Assembly: GCA_027625915.1 (NCBI GenBank)
Contig: JANTQA010000060.1
Coordinates: 1,426,001-1,490,000, forward strand
Direction of reading: 5' to 3'
Source of the DNA: Anaeramoeba flamelloides
Taxonomy: Eukaryota > Metamonada > Anaeramoebidae
DNA length: 64,000 nucleotides
Shown: one piece after another, positions 44,301 through 56,115 of the stretch
Layout: each line of letters begins with the position of its first letter
How positions within the stretch are numbered: the first letter of the stretch is position 1
The notes under the pieces: generated by a model
What the model was told of the DNA's origin: nothing
The model's database searches: none
Seen by the model: the letters and a program-made list of their open reading frames with translations, nothing else
Translations under genes and position numbers: made by a program

Positions 44301-47300
44301 AAAATACAATTTAAAAATAAATTACCTTTGGTTAATTCAAACAAAATTTTTCCTCAAAAATAAATCTAATTTAGAGTCAATTCATACACTATATGGGTAT
44401 AATTGTGAATAGTAAATTTCTTGCTGGAATTGCATTCTTATGAAATATTATGCTTATTTATTAAATTAAAAACCAAGAATCCCAAAAACAAAAAATATAT
44501 TTCTGTTTTTAGGATTCATTATCAAAATCCTCATTTGTTTTTTTTTTTTTTTGATTTTAGTTGAGAAAAGTTATTCAACATCAGAAATTATTATTCAAAT
44601 TTTAAGGTTACAACATAATTAAGAGAGAGGATATTGCTTTTTTTGAATTATTATCAATCAAATGATTATATTTATTATTATTTATTAACATATCTTTATT
44701 AAAAAATTCTTATTAATATTTTTTTCTCTTCTAATCTTTATTTTTTAAAAAAATCAACAAAAATTAAAAAAAAAATCAATAATTACAATAGTTTTTTAGA
44801 TCGTACTGATGAAATTTGTTCCACAAATTATAAACCATCACCCGATGATATTCTTAATTGTAGAATTGCTACTGTTGGTGTTAAAGAAATTCAATTTGAA
44901 GTTAACAACCATTTGTGGAGGTAAATAAAATAATTTAAAAACAACACCTAATCTTTATTATTAATTAAAAAATTATTTTGATAAAAATTTTTATTTTATA
45001 ATTTTCAAACACTTGTCAAAAGACCATTTTTTAATTTTCTTTGATTTCTGTCGTTCCATTTTTCTAAAAATACAAACCATTAAATAAAAAAAAAATTAAA
45101 TTGCAGAAAACTCATCCCTTAAATAATAAAAAAAAAAATAAAAAAAAAATTATTAGACTTTTTAAAAATTTCTAAAGTATATAAAAAAATCCAGTGATAA
45201 AATTATCAAAATTAAAATGATTTTTTACCAAGCACATATTATAATAATCTTTCTAAAAAATGATAGATTTTGACATTCTAAATTTTTCTCTTTTCTCTTT
45301 TCTCTTTTCTCTTTTCTCTTTTTTATTTTTTATCTTTTCAAACATTCTAATTATTAATTCAAAAGAATTGTAGATGTTGGTGGTCAAAGAAGTGAAAGAA
45401 GAAAATGGATTCATCAATTTGATGATGTTAGTGTTCTAATTTTTGTCGTAGCAAGTAGTGAATATAATCAGTCTTTATATGAAGACGAACGTATTAATAG
45501 AATGAAAGAAAGTATAAAAGTATTTAAAAAAACAGTTAATAATGAATTTTTTAAAAAAAAAGATTTGGTAATTTTATTAAATAAAATTGATTTATTCAAA
45601 GAAAAAATTAAAAAGCATCCCTTAACAAAATGTTTTTCGGAATATTCTGGCGATCAATCATTTGAGCAAACTTCTGAATATATCAAAAAAAAATATCTAT
45701 CAATGGTTAAAAAAAAAGGTCGAAGAATTACTCCTCATTTCACCTGTGCAACAGATACAGATTTGGTATGATTTTATTTTCTTTCCTCTTCTTCTTATTC
45801 TTTTTTCTTCTTCTTCTTCTTCTTCTTCTTCTTATCTACCACCATCCTCTTTTTGAATTTTAATCAGAATTAATATTTTGTATTATACAAATCGAACTAA
45901 AACAACTTTATGTTTAATCGTAAATTTTCTCAAACAAAAATTTGATTAATTTAAAAAATATTTTAAAAATGTACATGTTTAAATAACTTTTTCAAATTAT
46001 TAAAAATTTTTAATTTCAAATCAAAAATACTTTGCAACATATTTTTCAACATATTTTAATATTTTTTTTATGATCAATTTATTAGTCAATAATTTCAAAC
46101 TGGAAAAACAACAATCAAATCTTCAAATTTAATATTTTGATACTTTTTATATTTGATAAAAAAAAAAATTAAAATTTCAAACTTTATTACAAAAATTACA
46201 TAAATAAGAAAACAAAAATTGCATTTTTTCGAAAACTTTTGATATCTGCTTGGTTATATATATATTCACAACGGGTACACAATTGACAAAACTTAAAGTG
46301 CAATTGATAATTTAACAAATAAATTTAAATAAAGTTTTTGATTATCCTTCATTTTGAAAATCAAATGATTTTTATTTTCAAAATTTTCAATAAGTTCTAA
46401 TCCTAAAGATCAAAAATATTTTTTTTTTTTTTTTTTAATACTTTGTTGTCAATACTTACGAAATATTGAAACATTACAAAACATTTAAACATTACAAAAT
46501 TTAATCAATGAACAATTATCTTTAATCAAAAACAAAAAAAATAAAAATTTTATTTATTTATTTTATTGTTGTTGTTGCTTGAAGAAGTGTAAATTACATC
46601 CTAAGTGTACTTGAACTTATATACCCTTTCCGAGAATTTTTTCGTATAATCATGGATTTCATGATTATTAATCAATGAAAATAATTTCAAACTGCTTTGA
46701 TTTAAAATTATTTCATTGGAATTAATTCCTTTTAATCTTTTTTGTAATATTAATCTATCTTTTTCAGAGGAAGGGCATACCATAAAAAACTTTCAATATT
46801 TTCTATTATTTTTAATGTATATATTTTAAACATAAATGACAAAATTTATTTAAAGATTTTTTTATTACATAACAATATCTAAATCCTATTTCAAAAATTG
46901 TGAATCACCTAAAATAATGAATTGAAAAAAAAAAATAATTATTTTGTAATCAATGACTACTAATAATTAAATCTGATTACTAATTCTCTTTTCATTATTA
47001 TAAACACACAAGAGTCTGATATTTTAAAATTTATCAAAAATAAAATCAAAAACTAAAAAAAAAGTGTTACCAAAATTTTTGAAATGAGCATTATTGATTT
47101 TTTATTACTGAACTTTCACCGGAAAAGAGCTGACAAGAAGATTTTTTACTAATAATTAAATTCATTTTAAAAGACATTATAGTCTCAATTTTCTTCAAGT
47201 TAATTTGTATTTTACGAAGATCTTTTTTTTTTTTCCATATGATCTTTTGCAAAAAAAAAAGTATCAGAAACAAAATTTTTTCGAAGAAAGAGAAAAAAAA

Positions 47301-47822
47301 GAAAAAGAAATCAAAAACAATACAAAAATTAAAAGAAAAAAAAATAAATAAAAAGATTAAGAAAAGAAAAATAAATCTTTAAAAGTAAAAAAAAAAAAGA
47401 GAAAGAAAAAAAGAAAAAAAGAAGAGAAAAAATGATTTTTTTTAAAAAATTTGAAAACTTTGAAAAAATGATTATAAACCAAAAATTTGAAAATATTTTT
47501 TTGACAAGAATCTGGTATAAAACTCAAAAAACGACTTACAATGACATTGTAACGTGAATTGACATTTTTGAAAAATAGTTTATTTAATTACCAATAAATA
47601 ATATTTATAAGAATAAAGATGTATTATTTTTATTTATATTATGTAAAAAACAAAAAAAAGCAAACAATTTATTTAATTAATATTTAATTATTTTCTTTAT
47701 TTATTTTCTTTATTTAATATTCTTTTCAAATTATATTAATATTTTAACTATAATAGACAAAAAAAGTAATCGAAGGTGTTATGAACAGTATAATTGAAAA
47801 TCATTTGGACGTCTATTTTTAA
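41399..47822 (+). CDS. Heterotrimeric G-protein alpha subunit (five exons)
   Basis: Exons are 41399-41528, 41771-42107, 44792-44920, 45366-45765 and 47757-47822, giving 353 residues. Every junction keeps frame: TTAG|GTAAAT to AATAG|GAACT; AAATA|GTAATA to ACAATAG|TTTTTT; GGAG|GTAAAT to AAAAG|AATTG; TTTG|GTATGA to AATAG|ACAAAA. G-alpha is the GTP switch downstream of seven-helix receptors. The P-loop is GTGDSGKST (usually GAGESGKST). Switch I CRIATVG keeps the catalytic Arg and the Mg-binding Thr. Switch II DVGGQRSERRKW keeps the catalytic Gln. NKID and TCATDT complete the guanine site. The N-terminus MGKGQSKS fits N-myristoylation but has no Cys for palmitoylation. The C-terminus LDVYF has no Cys at position -4. 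The helical domain lies in exon 2. The length is normal. I cannot assign a G-alpha subclass. Confidence 0.95.
42108..44791 (+). other. G-alpha intron 2 (2.7 kb)
   Basis: It contains a nine-copy 9 bp tandem repeat at 43001-43081 and a compact GC-richer patch at about 43445-43510 with the hairpin GAGGAG-AGTGA-CTCCTC. The rest is AT-rich without recognised elements. The ORFs inside it are shadows. Confidence 0.7.
43001..43081. repeat. 9 bp tandem repeat, AGAAATCAC x9
   Basis: There are nine head-to-tail copies of AGAAATCAC, with one C-to-T change in copy eight. Translated backwards it gives a CDF repeat, which is an artefact since it lies in a G-alpha intron. Confidence 0.95.
45106..45150 (+). 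mobile_element. Minimal LINE 3' tail in G-alpha intron 3
   Basis: CTCATCCCTTAAATAATA is followed by A11, T and A10. The same arrangement follows the LINE fragment at 7405-7440 (CTCCTCCCTTAAACAATAAT, then A-tail). This is probably a LINE insertion truncated almost to its tail. Confidence 0.45.
45288..45322. repeat. (TTTTCTC)n microsatellite
   Basis: About five tandem copies of TTTTCTC or TCTTTTC in the pyrimidine-rich stretch just before G-alpha exon 4. It may act as the polypyrimidine region for that acceptor. Confidence 0.8.
46560..46879 (-). mobile_element. LINE 3' fragment in G-alpha intron 4
   Basis: Read on the minus strand, NKFCHLCLKYIH is followed by an out-of-frame remnant of the HFLW-CP motif and then SSLKLFSLINNHEIHDYTKK. 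This aligns with the copy at 48370-48770. The 3' end on the minus strand is CTTCTTCAAG and an (A/C)-rich tail. A TA-flanked MITE interrupts its 5' side at 46880. Frames are broken. Confidence 0.65.
46880..47582. mobile_element. TA-flanked MITE in G-alpha intron 4
   Basis: The left end is TAAATCCTATTTCAAAAATT. The right end, reversed, is TAAACTATTTTTCAAAAATG. TA is at both borders. It shares all internal blocks with 31676-32330, including AACTTTCACCG and AAGATCTTTTTTTTT, but is more diverged than the 48808 copy. It is inserted in a LINE fragment. Confidence 0.75.
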
Positions 47823-48249
47823 TCAAAGAACAAATAATAAAATTAATAAACCAATGCAGGCAATTATTTTATAAAGATAATATCTTAAAAAAGAAAAAAA
47901 ATCATATTCTTTATTAATTTTTTTTTGTAATTTAAAATATTTTTACGGATTTATTTTTAAAGTGATTTTATTTATTCAATAATTTTATAAAAAGTTATGG
48001 CTAAAAGTTTTATAAGTGTTAATTTCAAACCATCTAATTCATCCATTTTAAGCGGTTTGGGTAATACTTTACAAAAACCTGAAGTCCAATTTATTTTTAC
48101 AGTTATTTTAGTTATTCAATAATTTTAATAAAATTATACTTTTGTAATTAATTTAAAATTTTTGTCAATAATTTAATTTCTTAATTGAAACTTTTTTAAA
48201 AAGTTACTTTTTTACCAAAAAATAAAAATTAAATAAAAAACATTTAAAT

Positions 48250-48770
48250 TTTTTTTTTTTTTTTATTGTTATATTGGGGGAGGAGTTATTAACCCCATTT
48301 TTTTGCATGAATTCCTCAAAAAACATATAAATTATCAAATTTTAAGTGCTTTTGGGTTCTAAAATATAATATTTTTTTTTTTTTTTTATTATTGAAGAAG
48401 TTGAAATTACACTCTAAGTGTCCTTAGACTTAAATTTCCTTTCAGAAATTTAAGCCTAAAATCATAGATTTCACGATTATTAATTAATGACAATAATTTC
48501 AAACTATCACAGTTTAAAATTAATTCATTAAGATTTATTTCTTTTGATTTATTGCGAAAAATTAATCTATCTATTTTCATAGAAAGGACATATCCATAAA
48601 AAGTGATCAATATTTTCTATAATTTCCTTCTGTTTATACTTTAAACATAAAGGACAAAATTTATTTGAATTTTTATTTATTACATAGTAATATCTGTTTA
48701 AGCAGTTAGTGAATGTTCTGAATTTTAGAATTGTTGAGCTTGAGGGATGACTTAAATATTTTTGATTTTT
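48250..48770 (-). mobile_element. LINE 3' fragment with CCHC-type zinc motif and A-tail
   Basis: Minus-strand reading gives FCPLCLKYKQKEIIENIDHF then LWICPFYENR. This is the Cys/His segment found after the reverse transcriptase in several LINE clades. A frame change follows, then SLKLLSLINNREIYDF. A tail of 17-18 A (T run at 48370-48387) ends this copy. A second, shorter LINE end (AACTCCTCCCCCAATATAAC and a poly-A) lies at 48250-48296. Two 3'-end types are therefore adjacent. Confidence 0.75.
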
Positions 48771-48807
48771 AAATAAATAATTTTGATTTCTTATGATATT
48801 GATAAAT

Positions 48808-49171
48808 TAAACTCTTTTTCAAAAATTGTGACTCACCTGAAATAATAAATTGAAAAAAAAAATTTATCCTTTAGTATTCAAGAACAATTAATAACTCAAT
48901 ATGATTTGTAATTCACTATAAAGTCATTCTAAATCTATAAAAAGCCTGATATATTAAAAATTAAAAAAAATAAAACCAAAAACTAAAAAAAAGTGAGTCA
49001 CAATTTTTGAAATGAGCATTACCCATTTTTTATTACTGAACTTTCACTGAAAAAAAGTTGAACAACAATATTTTTTATGAATAATTAAATCCATTTTCAA
49101 AGACACTACATAGCCCCAATTTTCTTAGTGATTATTTGTCTTTTCGAAGATATCTTTTTTTTCCACATGAA

Positions 49172-49260
<89 letters not shown>

Positions 49261-49408
49261 AAAAGCAAAAATAAAATTTGAAAAATTAGAAAAAATGATT
49301 CTGATCAAAAAATTTGAAAATAATTTTTGTTAAGAATACTGGAATAAACCCTCAAAAAAACTCCCATTAACATTATAAAGTGAGTCAAAATTTATGAAAA
49401 ATAGTTTA
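48808..49408. mobile_element. TA-flanked MITE with A-homopolymer core
   Basis: The left end is TAAACTCTTTTTCAAAAATT and the right end, reversed, TAAACTATTTTTCATAAATT. Outside the centre it is nearly base-for-base the 31676-32330 copy. Where that copy has a (GAAAAA)n tract, this one has 41 A, one G and 36 A (49178-49255). Confidence 0.8.
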
Positions 49409-51869
49409 ATTTTTGAATGATTTTTATTAAGTCTTTTTTTCTATCCTCTCTGAGATATAAGTTAATAATTGAAGAAAACAAATATCAATTTCTAAAATAT
49501 ACTATTTTATCACACAAAATAATATATTTGAAAGTTTATATATTTATAAACAAATAGAGATCTGATCAAGTGTGAATGTAAAAAGACAAATATTTCATAA
49601 TATTATATAAAAGAACTGTTTTTATAAATTTTAAAATAACATTACAATAAGGGAAATAAAAAAAATTTCAGAAATATTTGTAATAGTCTTTCAAAAAGTA
49701 TCTACTCTGCGCAAAAAAAAGAGTCATTCAAAATCAATAAAAAATAAACAAAATAAATTTGTAGAAACGAATTTTTTACAAATAAACATAGGTTTAAAAA
49801 AAATATGAAATCATTTTCGCTGTTAATTTGTCAAATTGTGGTGCCATACACAGGATGTTCAGTTTAAAAATAATTATTACAAGTATTTAACTTCAATTTA
49901 ACTAATAAACAAATCTCTCAAGATATTGGCTTTTGTAAATTATTATTTAAATATTAAGAATAAGTTTATTTATAAGTAATTATTTCTTTTGCTAAACTGT
50001 TCTCAAAATTAGAAAATCCAGTTTTTTTTGTGAAAAAAAAAAAAAAAAAAATGAAAAACCCTATAAATAGGAAAATTTTAAAGTAATTTCAAAAAGAAAT
50101 CTTTTATTTTTCATAAAAATGGTGATAAAGTTTAAAAATGTAATTTTTGACAATCTCTATAAATCAAAAATTACCTAGATTAGATCTAAAATTGATTTAT
50201 CAATCAATTGAATCTACTTGAAATGGCATGGATAAAAAAATAATTCGGTGTGAAAAAAATATGAAAAAGTACACAAGGATTGTTCTAATGAATTATATGG
50301 AATTGATTTAAAAAAAAAATCCAAATGAATGCATTTTATGCACAAGAGTTGATAAGGTGAAATGTTTTAACTTGGTGACTCACAAACTTATTATAAACTC
50401 TTTTTCAGTCAAAGGGGTCCAGTTTTATTGAAGAAATTGAACAAATTCTATAAGTTTAATTCATTTCTCTTCTCAAAATAAATTTTCAATCTTTAAATCT
50501 AATCATTTTCTCAAATTTAAAAATTTTTGTTTTTTTTCTTCTTTTTTAAATTGTTTTTTTTTTTTTTTTTTCTTTTATAAAGTTAATTTGAAAAAAAAAA
50601 AATGTTTATAACTTCAAATTAGCATACAGTAAATTGAGTATTTGTATTTTATTTTAAAATTCATATATTTACTCTTAAAAAAATCTTATTCTAAACAATT
50701 TTAATTTTCCAAAGAAATTGAGAAATTTTGAACGAGATTTCCAAGGAATGGGGCCTGAATAATTGTTTAACATTTTTTTTATTTTTTAAATGTATTGTTT
50801 GTATATTGAATTTAGGATTATCGATTTTCGTCCTGAAAATTATTATTTTTCTTATTCCTAAACAATCAAAGTTGGTTGATTCTTAAAAATTAAGTGAATT
50901 TTTCATTTTTGGCTGGAGTACTTTGAGTAAAATGGAGTTTATTTTTTTATTATAAATGCAATAAAGTAATACATAAGAGGGGAAGTGCATCCACGAAGGG
51001 GATACATTATTATAAATTTTCAAAAAATTTTTCAAATAAAAAAGGAAAAGAAAACTTGATGAATTGTTCATAATTGAATCAAATTAATTATAATATCATT
51101 CTACAATATAAGAAATTCTTTAAAACATAAAAAAAAAACCCAACTGAATACTTACAGCCCATTCAAACAAAAAAGTAAAAATTAAAATTAAATATTTGAA
51201 AAATTGATGTGTCCTTTTATTTGAAATTAGATTTCTCATTTTGTGAATTATGGGGAAAAAAAAATTATCCAATCAATAAAAACCTTTGAACAAGATGAAT
51301 TGGGAAAAAGTTATTTACAAGACATTTTATTGATAACTCTTTACACATCAAACTTTTTTTCTTCAAATTCTCATATTCAATATAACGCCACAATTCATCT
51401 AGGTATTTTATTGGTATTTTTTTTTTCTTTCTTTTCTTTTTTATTTGTTCAGTACATCAACCCAATAATTATCTTTCTTAATACCTACATCTAGCTCATT
51501 CGAAATCAAACTTAAACTGTTTCCAATTTTATACTGATAGATTATTTCCAAACTTTTTTCTTCTTTTCTTTTTTTTTTTTATTTTCCAACTGTTCAATAT
51601 CCATAAATAAAAAAAACAAAAAATGAATAATTATAATGAAAATCACCAATAAGTAATTATCTTATTAACAATCAAATTCAATAACATTGATGATTTTAGA
51701 GGTATGCTCTTTTGTTTGAAAAAAAGTTTATTTTCTATTCAAGAGGAAAGGTTTTCTAAAGACGAATTAAACGTGTTTAAATGGGTTGAAGGGGGATTAG
51801 AAGAAAAAAATTTCTTTTGTAAATTTGAAAATTGAAATTTATTTTAAACATTTTAGCTCATTTTTACTT

Positions 51870-52275
51870 TTTTTTTCGTTTTTTTTTTACATATAATTCA
51901 ATTACAAAATTTTTATTTATTGCAAGATCGATATTTACTTGGTAAACAATTGTTATTCTAATATTATTAAAACAGTGGAAATGATTGTAGATAAATTATT
52001 TTGATTTCTAGTGGAATGTTATTTGGATCTTCATTAGGAGATCAAAATTAACCTTGTTGTTTTTCTTCAATGAAACCTCAAAGAATTTGGGTTTTACAAC
52101 TTTTAAGAAAATATATTGATTTATTAGTTTTATTACAACTGATATCAACTATTCTTCAATATGCATTATTCTTCTGAATAAATCTTATTTGTTCCACTAA
52201 GCTCAATTATGAAAAATATTTGATATTACAAAAAAATGTTTGGTACCTTTGACAGATACAAAGTTTATAATTTGC
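51870..52275 (+). repeat. Dispersed repeat shared with 17.5 kb and 4.9 kb
   Basis: It shares ACAGTGGAAATGATTGTAG, AAGAAAATATATTGATT and a right end TTTGACAGATACAAAGTTTA with 17480-17882. The latter ends TTTTGACCGAAACAGAGTTT. The copy near 4.9-5.8 kb is split by another element. Non-coding. Confidence 0.55.
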
Positions 52276-52944
52276 TGAAAATTACAAATAATTATGATTT
52301 TTCAAAAACATTTCAATTATTTTTTCATCTTTTTGTTTTTTTATTCATTTTTTTTTTTTTGAATCAAGTACTTGTTCTGGACAATTGAAATTTTTTTTCG
52401 AAAGATTTACATTATGTTTAAGTTGAGTTGTTCAAAATAGAAGAATTCAAATACTATTTGTTGCAAAATAAAGGGAACAAAATTTTCATTCAACTTTCCA
52501 AAATAACCACTTTCCACGAATTCGAATAAATCACCAAAGTACCCAATTTGAAAAGGGGTATTAAGAATTTAAGCTGATTTTAAGAATTAAAAATTTGAAT
52601 TTTTACTGGATAATATTAAAATAATTTTCGGAAGCAGAATGAAAATTTTGTTCAATTTATTTTGCAACAAATAGTAAAATTAGTTGATTGTCTCTGGCCT
52701 TTGATCGATAAATAATCCTAATATTATTTAAAAAATTTACAAATTCATTTTTTAGTTTTGTTGACTCCAAAATTTTAAACAGACGTTAATTTATTAGTAT
52801 TGATAATTATTTATTTTTTGTTTTATGATTATTGTAATTTATAAACAAGTGTTAGCATTTCAATTAGTGAATGGTTCTCATTTGGTATTTCTTCTTGAAT
52901 TAATTAAAGAAGATTTTTTTTTCAAAAAATTGAATTTTGGTGTG

Positions 52945-53709
52945 TTAAGGGATTAACCTCACTGGATATTTCTCTATAATCAAAGTATGTTGTAATTGAG
53001 ATGTAAATGATATTTAGTGCTGCATTATTCACACGACTCTAAAAAATCTATTATAAATATTATTACATTTTAAATTATTACATTTTTTACTAATAATCAC
53101 TATTGAAAATTGTCTTTTAGGAGACATTTTTTTTTAATTCCTTTCAAAATCTAAAAATAGAAACTCCAAATAATAATCTTAATCCAGTATTTAATAATTC
53201 ATATTTCTAGCCTTCAAAAGTAACTATTTTTATAATTTTTAAATTTCAAAGATTAACTCAATAATCATTAACATAAAAACCCAAAGACTGATTGGTTTTG
53301 TTTTCTTTTATTTTAAGCTAATTGTAAAATCAATATATTTTCAATGATTTGAGAAATAATTTGTCAAAAGAAAATCTTAAGTTAATTATTTGATTCTTTA
53401 AAAAAATCAAAATTTTTAGCAACTAATCTACATTTCACCACAAATTTAAAAAAGAAATTTTGACGACTTTGTAGTCTGAATATTGATAATTCAACCTTTA
53501 AATTTGTGGTGAAATACACATTTTTTTCTGAAATTGTTGGGTTTTTTACTAAAACAATGGATCATTTTTAATTGATGAGGATCAACAAATATTACTACTT
53601 GACTAATCCATTTTTAGAGACATTTGAACCGTGACGCACTAATGTTTTTAAAGCTTGTAACAACACACTTTAATCAGGGGCTTCTCCTTGGTAGACACTA
53701 ATCCCTTAA
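52945..53709. mobile_element. TTAAGGGATTA inverted-repeat element (765 bp)
   Basis: TTAAGGGATTAACCTCACTG at the left is mirrored by TTAAGGGATTAGTGTCTACC (reversed right end). The interior aligns with 10400-10960 and 11465-11600 and with 610-1360. No coding frame. It is the uninterrupted reference for the copy at 10362-11620. Confidence 0.65.
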
Positions 53710-54678
53710 AAAGTTTGAATAGGAGTTTATATATAAATATCTTTTTATTCAATTATTCACATTTAATTACTCATTAAGAAATGGTTTCAATTTTGTAATT
53801 CCATATTAATTGAATTGGCAAGTTTTAAAAGCTTAAAAAAGATGTGTATTTATTTGTTAAGGAGAAAGATTTCAAAAAAGAAATAGTTTAAATGTTTTTT
53901 TATTTCAATTGCTATTAAATTTACAAGAATTATTATTTCTTTTAAGGTGTTATACTATATTTTGGGGTTGTTAAGGTTACTATTTGTAGTAAAATAAAGG
54001 GGATAAAATTTTCATTCAGCTTTCCAAAAAAAGATTTTATAAATCATAGTACTATTTCAATTTTTTTAATTCTGAAAAGCAGTTTAAATTATTAATTTCC
54101 CTTTTAGAATAGGGAATTTGATGTTTTGTATTAATTCTTTGGTCATGTGATTTTTTTTTGGAAAGATGAATAAAAATTTTGATCTTTGTTTTTTCAATTA
54201 ACAGTAGTTGTTCTTTCTTTTTTTGTGTCTTTGAAAAAGAAAATTGATCTGAAAAAAGGCTTTTAAAAAATATTAATTAATAGACAAAGCATTTATAAAA
54301 AAATGTGACAAAATCATTTAACAAAAGTTTCAGAATAATGATCTCTTAACTCAAAAAGTACTGTTTGATAAACACCTTTTTAAATTTAAAATATTATTCC
54401 TCTAATAAGCATTTTATTCGCAAAAAATAATAAAAAATTTTTGTTTGTGAATTGGAAAAACAAGGAGTTAAATCCAAACATCAGAAGCGTTTTCAAAAGT
54501 TTAAAACTGATCAATTAAATCCAAGACACTTGTGGATTTTTACAAAATAATGAATAAAGTTTGTGTGTTAGTTTTTGTTTTGTAACAAAAATAAAAAAAA
54601 AAAAAAAAAAAAGAGAAAATAGGAGAAAAAGAAACAAAAGAGTAAACCTAAAAATCCTTTATTGAAGTTAAATACGAT

Positions 54679-55206
54679 TTAATTAAACAGTTTGTCAAGA
54701 GCAAGATCTACGTTCCCGTTGAACTGTTTCAAAATGTCCAAGTTTTTTTGTTGATCGGTGAATCCCATATATCCAAGTTGTTCTAATTGTTGAGAATATT
54801 TGATAACATCTGGGTTTTGTGTTGACATTTGGTTATTGTTTTGTGTTGTTTGATTGTTTGTTGGTTGTTTGTTTGTTTTCTCTGGTTCGTTATCTGATTC
54901 GTGATGATCGATTGGCAGATCTTTTGTCCAAGTCTCTGTTTGAGAATATTTTTGTAGTTCCTCGTTTCGTTCTTTTTTTACTTTTTCTAATTGTTGATCA
55001 AACTGCTGGATTTTCGTTAGTGATGATTGTAAATCTTTTTTAAAGTTTTTTAGATTGTCGATCTCTTGTTGTATTTTTTTATTTTCTTTAATAAAGGTTT
55101 GTTTTTCTTCACCAAGAATATTTAATTTTTCCACATACTTGAGATACTGAAGCCGTAATTTTAAAAAGTGATCGTACCCATTGTCGTATCTAGGTTTAGA
55201 ACTCAT
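54679..55206 (-). CDS. Coiled-coil protein with C-terminal UBA domain
   Basis: This is an intron-less 175-residue protein. I start at the ATG at 55206 (MSSKPRYDNGYDHF). Residues about 10-95 form a long charged coiled coil (LKLRLQYLKYVEKLNILGEE...ERNEELQKYSQ). About 96-133 is an Asn/Gln/Thr-rich linker. About 136-175 is a ubiquitin-associated domain, QQLEQLGYMGFTDQQKNLDI with LKQFNGNVDLALDKLF. It keeps the MGF loop and the hydrophobic third helix that contact ubiquitin. This UBA type resembles those of ubiquilins, but there is no ubiquitin-like domain or STI1 repeat, so it is not a ubiquilin. A ubiquitin-binding adaptor that dimerises through its coiled coil is an inference. The downstream spacer carries a poly-A run at about 54592-54612. 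Confidence 0.85.
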   Translation of the reverse strand: MSSKPRYDNGYDHFLKLRLQYLKYVEKLNILGEEKQTFIKENKKIQQEIDNLKNFKKDLQSSLTKIQQFDQQLEKVKKERNEELQKYSQTETWTKDLPIDHHESDNEPEKTNKQPTNNQTTQNNNQMSTQNPDVIKYSQQLEQLGYMGFTDQQKNLDILKQFNGNVDLALDKLFN

Positions 55207-55904
55207 CTTCAATTTTAAGATGTTTAATTTCCTAAATCAAAAACAAAAAAATAATAAAACAAAAAAAATTGGAAAAAATGAAATTTTTGGGAATTCTAAT
55301 TTAAAAAAATTTTAAATACAATTGAAAAAATACCCTTTTTTGAACATTGGTTAAGAAGTAAATGGTTTTCAATTCAGTAATATATATGGTATTAATATAT
55401 CTAAAATTTTATATATTTTTCTTTTCATTTTGTTATTAGTATTTTTAATTTTTTTCAAATATTACTCTTTTCACTACACAAGCAAAAAATAAATGGAGTT
55501 TAAGTGTAAACCAGTAATTATAAATTAAAACTTCGATTCTAATAAAAAAGAGAAAGTTTTATTTTTAGCTTGAATAAAGTTAAAGGTGCAAGTCTTCTAT
55601 AAAAATGTGGCAAAATTATAAAATATTTTATTAGCGATATTATATATTTATAAATTTTGTATCCGAAATGTATCAAAAAATTCTAAACTACCCAAAAACC
55701 CTGAAAATAATTTTTTTTTGTGAGATCAATTTTTTTTTTTATGAAAAAGAAAACTTTTAAATTGATTTCGTTTCTTACATTATAAAAAAGTTGTATCTTG
55801 CTTAATATTATTACTTCATATATTATATAGCAAATAATATTTATTGAAATTATTAACAAACCTTAATAAAAAATAAAAAAAATTATAATATTTAAATAAC
55901 TTTT

Positions 55905-56115
55905 TTATAACTAAATTTCCTTATACATTATGATTTTTTCAATATTTTTGGAAATAAATATTCAGATAAAAGGCTTATAGCATCTTACAAATTTTATAAC
56001 AGATTTTATAACAAATATTTATGTTATAAAAGTTGTTATTATAAAATTTGAAAACATTTTATATCTTTATAACACATTTTCAACCCCGTTCATAATATGT
56101 TATAAAAAACTTTTT
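55905..56115. repeat. GTTATAA-rich palindromic repeat
   Basis: It contains TTTATAACAAATATTTATG followed by TTATAAAAG, exactly as at about 59572-59600. The flanking block TTTTTTCAATATTTTTGGAA appears reversed at about 59665-59690. The pair therefore shares both a direct core and inverted flanks, as palindromic elements do. Confidence 0.55.

Larger units (their letters stand above)
47823..54678. other. Gene-free spacer, LINE tails and repeats
   Basis: No supported gene in 6.9 kb. It contains LINE ends at 48250-48300 and 48369-48770, a complete MITE at 48808-49408, a terminal motif at about 50393 shared with 24886, a repeat at about 51870-52275 shared with 17480-17882, and an element at 52945-53709. 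The frame at 51243-51494 begins with a coding-like stretch (SIKTFEQDELGKSYLQD) that could be an orphan exon ending at CTAG|GTATTT, but nothing joins to it. Confidence 0.5.

Noticed and set aside
49136-49333. Poly-lysine frame
   Set aside because: Translation of the A tract inside a MITE.
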